A DNA stretch of 64,000 nt, taken from NCBI RefSeq assembly GCF_008370045.1, contig NZ_VOBN01000012.1:1-64000 (forward strand). The letters run 5' to 3'. This document shows positions 27,371 to 34,921 of the stretch, in pieces. A program made the position numbers and the translations under genes. The notes beneath the pieces are model-generated. The model worked only from the letters and a program-made list of their open reading frames with translations, was not told where the DNA came from and ran no database searches. Position 1 is the first letter of the stretch. Each line of letters starts with the position of its first letter. Origin of the DNA: Pseudomonas sp. ANT_J12. GTDB taxonomy: Bacteria; Pseudomonadota; Gammaproteobacteria; Pseudomonadales; Pseudomonadaceae.

Positions 27371-27446
27371 CCTGTAGGAGCGAGGCTTGCCCGCGAAGGC
27401 GGTGCGCCAGGTTTATCGCCTTCACGGGCAAGCCTCGCTACTACAA
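27371..27446. repeat. REPIN in the apbE leader
   Basis: Two inverted REP elements (27371-27397 and 27420-27446) lie immediately upstream of apbE. The outer CAGGG of the first copy merges with the apbE ribosome-binding sequence. The second copy has one changed base (CGCTACTACA instead of CGCTCCTACA). Confidence 0.85.
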
Positions 27447-27648
27447 AGGCTAATTCGCTCCACCTCTAATTTCATGCCGCTTAATGGCTATAACGTTTAA
27501 GCAGCAGGCTAACTAGTGGTTGCCTATCCATCTTCATACACATATCGTTACAAAACTGTTCGGTGCGTGCCTGCGTGCTTGAGGCCGACAGCCAGGAAGC
27601 GTCAAGACCAGGGATTTCCAATAAGACAGCCAAAGTGAGAGCGTTCAA

Positions 27649-28950
27649 ATGTCCTCGAATACGGGCAAAGGCAAAGCGATCTTTCGCGTTGTCAGCGGTA
27701 ATTTTCTTGAGATGTTCGATTTTATGGTCTACGGCTTCTACGCCACGGCCATTGCCAAGACCTTCTTCCCTGCCGACAGCGCTTTCGCTTCCTTGATGCT
27801 GTCCCTGGCAACCTTCGGCGCCGGGTTCCTGATGCGTCCGCTGGGTGCGATTTTCCTCGGTGCCTACATCGACCGTCACGGCCGTCGCAAAGGGCTGATC
27901 ATCACCCTGGCCCTGATGGCCGCCGGTACGATACTGATTGCCTGCGTGCCGGGTTACGCCACCCTGGGCGTGGCTGCGCCGCTGATCGTGCTGTTCGGCC
28001 GCCTGTTACAAGGCTTCTCGGCGGGCGTGGAACTGGGCGGTGTGTCGGTTTACCTGGCCGAAATCTCCACCCCGGGGCGCAAGGGCTTCTTCGTCAGCTG
28101 GCAGTCCGCCAGTCAACAAGCCGCCGTGGTATTCGCCGGATTGCTGGGGGTCGGTTTGAACCACTGGCTCAGCCCGGAACAAATGGGTGACTGGGGCTGG
28201 CGCGTGCCGTTCCTGATCGGTTGCATGATCGTGCCGGTGATCTTCGTGATTCGACGCTCGCTGGAAGAAACTCCGGAATTCCAGGCGCGTAAACATCGCC
28301 CTACCCTGCAGGAAATCATCCGTTCGATCGGTCAGAACTTTGGCATCGTTATCGCCGGCATGGCGCTGGTGGTCATGACCACCGTGTCGTTCTACCTGAT
28401 CACTGCGTACACCCCGACATTCGGTAAAGCCGAACTGCATTTGTCGGACCTGGATGCGTTACTGGTTACTGTGTGCATCGGCCTGTCGAACTTCTTCTGG
28501 CTGCCGGTGATGGGAGCTTTTTCCGACAAGATCGGCCGCAAACCCCTACTGTTGGCGGCGACGATTCTGGCGATCCTCACGGCTTACCCGGCCCTGTCGT
28601 GGCTGGTGGCCAACCCGAGTTTCAGCCATCTGCTGATCGTCGAGTTGTGGTTGTCGTTCTTGTATGGCTCGTACAACGGCGCCATGGTGGTGGCGCTGAC
28701 CGAGATCATGCCGGTAGAAGTTCGTACAACCGGTTTCTCCCTGGCCTACAGCCTGGCGACCGCGACCTTCGGTGGGTTTACTCCGGCGGCGTGCACTTAT
28801 CTGATCCACGTGCTGGATAACAAGGCCGCGCCGGGGATCTGGCTCAGTGGTGCGGCGGTGCTGGGGTTGATTGCGACGCTGGTGTTGTTCCGTGGCAACA
28901 AGCATGAGTTGCGGACTGCGCAAGCCGCAGTGGCTGGCGGCGCCAGGTAG
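27649..28950 (+). CDS. MFS transporter of the metabolite:H+ symporter family, citrate-proton symporter-like
   Basis: A 433-residue transporter with twelve predicted helices. The MFS signature between helices 2 and 3 reads GAYIDRHGRRKGL, and a second copy reads GAFSDKIGRKPLL. The N-terminus NFLEMFDFMVYGFYATAIAKTFFP and the loop RRSLEETPEF are typical of the citrate/dicarboxylate branch (TcuC/CitH-like). It is divergent from apbE and occupies the interval where P. aeruginosa has nqrA-F and aroP1. Substrate is inferred from family resemblance. Confidence 0.85.
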   Translation: MSSNTGKGKAIFRVVSGNFLEMFDFMVYGFYATAIAKTFFPADSAFASLMLSLATFGAGFLMRPLGAIFLGAYIDRHGRRKGLIITLALMAAGTILIACVPGYATLGVAAPLIVLFGRLLQGFSAGVELGGVSVYLAEISTPGRKGFFVSWQSASQQAAVVFAGLLGVGLNHWLSPEQMGDWGWRVPFLIGCMIVPVIFVIRRSLEETPEFQARKHRPTLQEIIRSIGQNFGIVIAGMALVVMTTVSFYLITAYTPTFGKAELHLSDLDALLVTVCIGLSNFFWLPVMGAFSDKIGRKPLLLAATILAILTAYPALSWLVANPSFSHLLIVELWLSFLYGSYNGAMVVALTEIMPVEVRTTGFSLAYSLATATFGGFTPAACTYLIHVLDNKAAPGIWLSGAAVLGLIATLVLFRGNKHELRTAQAAVAGGAR

Positions 28951-28967
28951 ATCGCATTCGTCAGCAC

Positions 28968-28998
28968 GATCGTTCCCACGCTCTGCGTGGGAACGATC
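28968..28998. repeat. Palindromic intergenic repeat
   Basis: Thirteen-base perfect arms GATCGTTCCCACG and CGTGGGAACGATC surround CTCTG. This is a second repeat class found widely in fluorescent pseudomonads, different from the GCGGGCAAGCC type. It lies 15 bases after the MFS gene. Confidence 0.75.
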
Positions 28999-29010
28999 AC
29001 CGCACAAACA

Positions 29011-29039
29011 AAAACGCCCCGACAATGTCGGGGCGTTTT
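29011..29039. terminator. Bidirectional terminator between the MFS and GAPDH genes
   Basis: AAAACGCCCCGAC and GTCGGGGCGTTTT form a perfect stem around AAT between two convergent genes, with A and T runs on both sides. Confidence 0.9.
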
Positions 29040-29055
29040 CATTTGCGGCTGAAGC

Positions 29056-30504
29056 TTAGCGCGGGAACGCTGGCGGGTTGACCCCGGCCATGTCTTCCAT
29101 CACGCGCACCACCTGGCAGCTGTAACCGAATTCGTTGTCGTACCAAACGTACAGAACAACGCGGTTGTCTTGGGTGATGGTCGCTTCAGCGTCCACAACA
29201 CCGGCGTGGCGCGAGCCAACGAAGTCGGTGGACACCACTTCCTGCGAGTTGACGTAGTCGATTTGCTTATGCAGATCGGAGTGCAACGCCATGTAACGCA
29301 GGTAATCGTTCATCTCTTCGCGGGTCGCGGCTTTCTCAAGGTTCAGGTTGAGAATGGCCATCGACACGTTCGGCGTCGGAACGCGGATCGCGTTGCCGGT
29401 CAGCTTGCCGGCCAGCTCAGGCAGAGCCTTGGCAGCAGCGGTGGCAGCACCGGTCTCGGTGATCACCATGTTCAGCGCGGCGCTACGGCCACGGCGATCG
29501 CCCTTGTGGAAGTTGTCGATCAGGTTCTGGTCGTTGGTGTACGAGTGAACCGTTTCAACGTGACCGTTGATGATGCCGAACTTGTCGTTGACGGCCTTCA
29601 GCACCGGCACGATGGCGTTGGTGGTGCAGGAAGCCGCGGAAACGATCTTGTCATCAGCGGTGATTTCGCCGTGGTTGATGCCGTGAACGATGTTCTTCAG
29701 CTTGCCTTTGCCAGGCGCGGTCAGCACAACGCGGTCGATACCCGGGCAAGCCAGGTGTTGGCCCAGGCCCTCGGCGTCACGCCATACACCGGTGTTGTCC
29801 ACCAGCAGCGCGTCTTTGATGCCGTACTGGGTGTAATCCACTTCAGTCGGGTTTTTCGCGTAGATAACCTGAATCAGGTTGCCGTTGGCGGTGATGGTGT
29901 TGTTGGCTTCATCAATGGTGATGGTGCCATCGAACGGACCATGGACCGAGTCGCGACGCAGCAGGCTGGCGCGTTTGACCAGGTCGTTCTCGGCGCCCTT
30001 GCGGACCACGATGGCGCGCAGACGCAGGCCGTCGCCACCACCGGTTTTTTCGATCAGGATGCGCGCCAGCAGACGGCCGATACGACCGAAGCCGTAGAGG
30101 ACAACGTCGGTGCCTTTGCGCGCGGCAACGTTTTGCTGGCCAACCACGTCGGCCAGTTCTTCACGGACGAACTGCTCGGCAGTGCGGCCATTGCCTTCGG
30201 CCTTGAATTTGACCGCCAGCTTGCCCAGGTCGACCGAAGCGGCGCCGAGCTTGAGCTCGCTCATGGCTTTGAGCAGCGGGAATGTTTCGTGGACGGACAG
30301 TTCGCTGTCATCGGACTGGCGATGGCGAGCGAAGCGGTGAGCTTTGAGAATCGCAATGACTGAACGATTGATCAGGCTGCGGCCATAGATCGAGCTCACC
30401 ACGTTGTTATTGCGGTAGAGCTGACCGATAAGCGGAATCATCGCTTCTGCGAGTGCTTCACGGTCGATCCATTCACCAAGACACTGGTCGGGCTTCTGAG
30501 TCAC
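29056..30504 (-). CDS. Long-form glyceraldehyde-3-phosphate dehydrogenase
   Basis: A 482-residue enzyme: an N-terminal helical extension of about 130 residues, then a standard GAPDH with NAD motif YGFGRIGRLLARIL, catalytic Cys in SAASCTTNAIVPVLK, and YDNEFGYSCQVVR at the C-terminus. The extra domain is shared with pseudomonad homologues next to mfd. The GTG at 30504 follows GGAAGG and gives the start MTQKPDQCLGEWIDRE; an ATG at 30519 lacks a ribosome site. Whether it runs glycolytically or gluconeogenically cannot be read here. Confidence 0.92.
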   Translation of the reverse strand: MTQKPDQCLGEWIDREALAEAMIPLIGQLYRNNNVVSSIYGRSLINRSVIAILKAHRFARHRQSDDSELSVHETFPLLKAMSELKLGAASVDLGKLAVKFKAEGNGRTAEQFVREELADVVGQQNVAARKGTDVVLYGFGRIGRLLARILIEKTGGGDGLRLRAIVVRKGAENDLVKRASLLRRDSVHGPFDGTITIDEANNTITANGNLIQVIYAKNPTEVDYTQYGIKDALLVDNTGVWRDAEGLGQHLACPGIDRVVLTAPGKGKLKNIVHGINHGEITADDKIVSAASCTTNAIVPVLKAVNDKFGIINGHVETVHSYTNDQNLIDNFHKGDRRGRSAALNMVITETGAATAAAKALPELAGKLTGNAIRVPTPNVSMAILNLNLEKAATREEMNDYLRYMALHSDLHKQIDYVNSQEVVSTDFVGSRHAGVVDAEATITQDNRVVLYVWYDNEFGYSCQVVRVMEDMAGVNPPAFPR

Positions 30505-30545
30505 GGGAACCTTCCACATATGTAGGGGCAGAAAAAAGGGGCTAC

Positions 30546-30574
30546 ATTATGCCGCCGAGTGCCTCTCGTAGCAA
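30546..30574 (-). promoter_or_regulatory. Sigma-70 promoter of the GAPDH gene
   Basis: On the minus strand TTGCTA and CATAAT are separated by 17 bases, ending about 42 bases before the GTG start. The spacing and -10 fit are good. No operator is obvious. Confidence 0.55.
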
Positions 30575-30816
30575 TGCGCGCCTGTCGTGCGAGCCGTAAC
30601 AAATTTCTGTTCAAAAAAATTACGCCGCGCTGGAGCCCAGTAAATACGGGGCTTTCAGCGCAGTCAATTTTTTGGAGGTAGCGCTGCCTTGTCCGTAACC
30701 ATCCGTAACACCTGCTCGTTTTGCCACTACATAATCGCTAAATTTCAGCAAAAAACCGCCGGATTTTGTCTTTACCACTACATTTCGCCCAACCCGCGTA
30801 ATAGACATATCTGCAA

Positions 30817-30846
30817 CTGACAGCCGGCACCTGAGGCCGCTACAAT
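30817..30846 (+). promoter_or_regulatory. Sigma-70 promoter of mfd
   Basis: CTGACA and TACAAT are separated by 18 bases, ending 37 bases before the mfd start. Confidence 0.5.
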
Positions 30847-30883
30847 TACCGACTTTGTCGCAACGCTTGGAGCTCAACCTTCC

Positions 30884-33800
30884 GTGCCCGTTCTGCGTCT
30901 ACCGCTTCTCCCTGCCGCGGCAGGTAAACAGCACTGGGGCAACTTGCCCGGTGCCGCCCTGAGCCTGGCCATCGCCGAGGCCGCCAGCGCTGCCAAGCGC
31001 TTTACCCTGCTGCTGACCGCTGACAGCCAAAGCGCTGAACGGCTGGAACAGGAGCTGAGCTTCTTCGCCCCGGATTTGCCCGTGCTGCATTTTCCCGACT
31101 GGGAAACCCTGCCTTACGACCTGTTCTCGCCGCACCAGGACATCATCTCCCAGCGCATTGCCAGCTTATATAGGCTGCCGGAGCTGACCCACGGTGTGCT
31201 GGTGGTGCCAATCACCACGGCCCTGCATCGCCTGGCGCCGACCAAGTTCCTGCTCGGCAGCAGCCTGGTGCTGGATGTCGGCCAGAAACTCGACGTCGAG
31301 CAAATGCGCACCCGGCTCGAAGCCAGCGGCTATCGCTACGTCGATACGGTGTACGAGCACGGTGAATTCACGGTGCGCGGTTCACTGATCGACCTGTTCC
31401 CTATGGGCAGCAAACTGCCGTTCCGCATCGATCTGTTCGACGACGAAATCGAGACCCTGCGCACATTCGATCCGGACAACCAGCGCTCCATCGACAAGGT
31501 CGACACCGTGCGCCTGCTGCCGGCCCGGGAATTCCCGCTGCAAAAGGACGCGGTCACTCGCTTCAAGGCGCGCTTTCGCGAGCGTTTCGATGTCGACTTC
31601 CGCCGCTGCCCGATCTTCCAGGACCTGAGCAGCGGGATTACCCCGGCCGGTATCGAGTACTACCTGCCGCTGTTCTTCGATGAAACCTCGACCCTGTTCG
31701 ATTACCTGCCACAAGACACCCAGGTGTTTTCCCTGCCGGGCATCGAGCAAGCGGCGGAGAATTTCTGGAACGACGTGCGCAATCGTTATGAAGAGCGCCG
31801 CGTCGACCCGTCCCGTCCTTTATTGCCGCCGGCCGAGCTGTTCCTGCCGGTGGAAGACTGCTTCGCACGCCTGAAGAACTGGCCGCGCGTGGTCGCCAGC
31901 CAGCAAGACGTGGAAACCGGCGTAGGCCGCGAACGCTTCCCGGCGCAAGCGCTGCCGAACCTGGCCATCGAAGCCAAGGCCACCCAGCCGTTGGCGGCGC
32001 TGGCCGGTTTCCTCGACGGGTTCCCCGGTCGCGTGCTGTTTACCGCCGAGTCTGCGGGCCGTCGTGAAGTGCTGCTGGAATTGCTTGAACGCCTGAAGCT
32101 GCGACCGAAAACCGTCGATAGCTGGCCGGACTTTGTCGCAAGCAAGGATCGCCTGGCGATCACCATCGCGCCGCTGGATGAAGGCCTGCTGCTGGACGAT
32201 CCGGCATTAGCGTTGATCGCCGAAAGCCCATTGTTCGGTCAGCGGGTGATGCAGCGTCGGCGCCGCGAGAAACGCGCCGATGGCAACAATGACGCAGTGA
32301 TCAAGAACCTCACCGAGCTGCGCGAAGGCGCGCCGGTGGTGCACATCGATCACGGTGTCGGCCGTTACCTCGGCCTGGCAACCCTGGAAATCGACGACCA
32401 GGCCGCCGAGTTCCTGACCCTTCAATACGCCGAAGGCGCCAAGCTCTACGTGCCGGTGGCCAACCTGCATTTGATCGCGCGCTACACCGGCAGCGACGAT
32501 GCCTTGGCCCCGCTGCACCGCCTCGGTTCCGAGACCTGGCAGAAAGCCAAGCGCAAAGCCGCCGAACAGGTGCGCGACGTGGCCGCCGAGCTGCTCGACA
32601 TCTATGCCCGCCGCGCCGCCCGCGAGGGCTACGCCTTCGCCGATCCGAAAGCCGATTACGCGACGTTCAGCGCCGGATTCCCGTTCGAAGAAACCCCGGA
32701 CCAGCAAACCACCATCGATGCGGTGCGCGCCGACATGCTCGCGCCCAAACCGATGGACCGACTGGTCTGCGGCGACGTCGGTTTCGGCAAGACCGAAGTG
32801 GCGATGCGTGCCGCGTTCATCGCGGTACACGGCGGTCGCCAAGTGGCGATCCTGGTGCCGACCACCCTGCTCGCCCAACAGCACTACAACAGCTTCCGCG
32901 ACCGCTTTGCCGACTGGCCGGTGAGCGTGGAAGTGATGAGCCGCTTCAAGTCCACCAAGGAAGTGAATGCCGCGATTGCGGACTTGGCGGAAGGCAAGAT
33001 CGACATCGTCATCGGCACCCACAAGCTGTTGTCCGACGATGTGAAAATCAAAAACCTCGGGCTGGTGATCATCGACGAAGAGCACCGTTTCGGTGTGCGT
33101 CAGAAAGAACAGCTCAAGGCCCTGCGCAGTGAAGTCGACATCCTCACCCTGACCGCCACGCCGATTCCACGCACGCTGAACATGGCGGTGTCGGGCATGC
33201 GCGACCTGTCGATCATCGCCACGCCGCCGGCCCGTCGCCTGTCGGTGCGGACCTTCGTCATGGAGCAGAACAAAAGCACGATCAAGGAAGCCTTGCTCCG
33301 CGAGCTGCTGCGCGGCGGTCAGGTCTATTACCTGCACAACGATGTCAAAACCATCGAGAAATGCGCCGCCGACCTCGCCGAACTGGTGCCGGAAGCACGC
33401 ATCGGTATCGGCCACGGGCAGATGCGCGAGCGCGAACTCGAACAGGTGATGAGCGACTTCTACCACAAGCGCTTCAACGTGCTGATCGCCTCGACCATCA
33501 TCGAGACCGGCATCGACGTGCCGAGCGCCAACACCATCATCATCGAGCGTGCCGACAAGTTCGGCCTGGCGCAGTTGCACCAATTGCGCGGCCGGGTCGG
33601 TCGCAGTCACCACCAGGCTTACGCGTACCTGCTGACGCCGCCGCGCCAGCAAATCACCGGCGACGCCGAAAAGCGTCTGGAAGCGATTGCCAACACCCAG
33701 GACCTCGGCGCGGGCTTTGTGCTTGCGACCAACGACCTGGAAATCCGTGGCGCCGGCGAATTGCTGGGCGACGGCCAGAGCGGGCAGATCCAGGCGGTGG

Positions 33801-34333
33801 GCTTCACGCTGTACATGGAAATGCTCGAGCGCGCGGTGAAGTCGATCCGCAAGGGCGAACAACCAAACCTTGATCAACCGTTGGGCGGCGGTCCGGAAGT
33901 CAACTTGCGCGTACCGGCGTTGATTCCCGAGGACTACTTGCCGGATGTTCACGCCCGCTTGATTCTCTACAAACGCATCGCCTCGGCGACCGACGAGGAA
34001 GGTCTCAAGGACCTGCAAGTGGAGATGATCGACCGTTTCGGCCTGTTGCCCGAGCCAACCAAGAACCTGGTACGGATCACGCTTCTGAAATTGCAGGCCG
34101 AGCAACTGGGCATCAAGAAAGTCGACGGCGGTCCGCAAGGCGGTCGTATCGAGTTCGCGGCGCAGACCCCGGTCGATCCGTTGACCCTGATCAAACTGAT
34201 CCAGAGCCAACCCAAACGCTACAAATTCGAAGGTGCCACGATGTTCAAATTCATGGTGCCGATGGAGCGCCCGGAAGAGCGCTTTAATACTGTAGAGGCG
34301 CTGTTTGAGCGCCTACTCCCGACAACTGCTTGA
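30884..34333 (+). CDS. mfd: Transcription-repair coupling factor Mfd
   Basis: A 1149-residue full-length Mfd that removes stalled RNA polymerase and recruits UvrA. Order: UvrB-like module (about 15-340), RNA-polymerase-interacting domain (HIDHGVGRYLGL near 488), RecG-like translocase with Walker A GDVGFGKTE (Lys636) and DEEH box (Asp731), then the TRG motif region and the C-terminal UvrA-masking domain. The GTG start is preceded by TTGGAGC. The csiV gene follows directly. Confidence 0.97.
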   Translation: MPVLRLPLLPAAAGKQHWGNLPGAALSLAIAEAASAAKRFTLLLTADSQSAERLEQELSFFAPDLPVLHFPDWETLPYDLFSPHQDIISQRIASLYRLPELTHGVLVVPITTALHRLAPTKFLLGSSLVLDVGQKLDVEQMRTRLEASGYRYVDTVYEHGEFTVRGSLIDLFPMGSKLPFRIDLFDDEIETLRTFDPDNQRSIDKVDTVRLLPAREFPLQKDAVTRFKARFRERFDVDFRRCPIFQDLSSGITPAGIEYYLPLFFDETSTLFDYLPQDTQVFSLPGIEQAAENFWNDVRNRYEERRVDPSRPLLPPAELFLPVEDCFARLKNWPRVVASQQDVETGVGRERFPAQALPNLAIEAKATQPLAALAGFLDGFPGRVLFTAESAGRREVLLELLERLKLRPKTVDSWPDFVASKDRLAITIAPLDEGLLLDDPALALIAESPLFGQRVMQRRRREKRADGNNDAVIKNLTELREGAPVVHIDHGVGRYLGLATLEIDDQAAEFLTLQYAEGAKLYVPVANLHLIARYTGSDDALAPLHRLGSETWQKAKRKAAEQVRDVAAELLDIYARRAAREGYAFADPKADYATFSAGFPFEETPDQQTTIDAVRADMLAPKPMDRLVCGDVGFGKTEVAMRAAFIAVHGGRQVAILVPTTLLAQQHYNSFRDRFADWPVSVEVMSRFKSTKEVNAAIADLAEGKIDIVIGTHKLLSDDVKIKNLGLVIIDEEHRFGVRQKEQLKALRSEVDILTLTATPIPRTLNMAVSGMRDLSIIATPPARRLSVRTFVMEQNKSTIKEALLRELLRGGQVYYLHNDVKTIEKCAADLAELVPEARIGIGHGQMRERELEQVMSDFYHKRFNVLIASTIIETGIDVPSANTIIIERADKFGLAQLHQLRGRVGRSHHQAYAYLLTPPRQQITGDAEKRLEAIANTQDLGAGFVLATNDLEIRGAGELLGDGQSGQIQAVGFTLYMEMLERAVKSIRKGEQPNLDQPLGGGPEVNLRVPALIPEDYLPDVHARLILYKRIASATDEEGLKDLQVEMIDRFGLLPEPTKNLVRITLLKLQAEQLGIKKVDGGPQGGRIEFAAQTPVDPLTLIKLIQSQPKRYKFEGATMFKFMVPMERPEERFNTVEALFERLLPTTA

Positions 34334-34343
34334 AGGACGCCGC

Positions 34344-34910
34344 ATGCGCCTGTTTCGCTCGCTAACTTTGCTGATGACGTTGTTTGCTTCAACGGCGTTT
34401 GCCGATGACAAGTATCAGGTTGAAATGATCCTGTTCCGGCAAAACGCCGTGCCGGCAATCGTCAGTCGTGCAGCACCGGAAGACTGGGCGGCCGGCGCAC
34501 AACACATCGCCCCCGACAGCCTGCGCACGCCAAGCCTCAATGGCACAGTGGAAAAACTCACCAACAGCGCCGACTACACGGTGCTGCTGCACAAGGCCTG
34601 GCAACAGAACCTGGGTGAAGAAGCCAGCAAGATTGCGATCAGCGACGGCAACGAACAGTTCGGTCAATTCCCGATCGAAGGCACGCTTGACCTGAAGGTG
34701 GGGCGCCTCACCGACATTGACGCGGACTTCTGGGTCAATCAGTTCGACGCCAACGGCATGGTCACTGCCAGCGAACGTCTGAAGCAGGAAAGCCACACCA
34801 GGAGCGGCCAGCTGAACTACCTCGATAACGGCCATCTGGGCCTGATGATCAAGATCACCTCGCTGACTGCGCCAGCCCCTCGGCCAGCCCCCGAAGAAAT
34901 TCCGGACTGA
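34344..34910 (+). CDS. csiV: CsiV-family periplasmic protein
   Basis: A 188-residue exported protein with signal peptide (about 1-20, ending STAFA) and the family opening DDKYQVEMILFRQN. CsiV proteins are periplasmic peptidoglycan-synthesis accessory factors, characterised in Vibrio cholerae. The ATG at 34344 follows AAGGACG, 11 bases after mfd, so it is probably in the mfd operon. Role in Pseudomonas is inferred. Confidence 0.8.
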   Translation: MRLFRSLTLLMTLFASTAFADDKYQVEMILFRQNAVPAIVSRAAPEDWAAGAQHIAPDSLRTPSLNGTVEKLTNSADYTVLLHKAWQQNLGEEASKIAISDGNEQFGQFPIEGTLDLKVGRLTDIDADFWVNQFDANGMVTASERLKQESHTRSGQLNYLDNGHLGLMIKITSLTAPAPRPAPEEIPD

Positions 34911-34921
34911 TTGAAGTCCCT

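Larger units (their letters stand above)
30505..30883. promoter_or_regulatory. Divergent promoter region between GAPDH and mfd
   Basis: About 380 bases without a convincing gene. It holds the GAPDH promoter at 30546-30574 and the mfd promoter at 30817-30846. The central part contains AT-rich runs (TCAATTTTTTGG, CAGCAAAAAACC) and GTAACCATCCGTAACA direct-repeat-like sequence near 30696-30711. An 85-codon minus-strand frame here shows no family features. Confidence 0.5.

Noticed and set aside
30620..30877. Minus-strand frame of 85 codons between GAPDH and mfd
   Set aside because: It spans the mfd promoter, has no convincing ribosome site or family resemblance, and is more likely promoter DNA.
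32207..34210. Minus-strand frame of 667 codons opposite mfd
   Set aside because: Antisense to the mfd helicase region; low-complexity His/Gln/Val composition.
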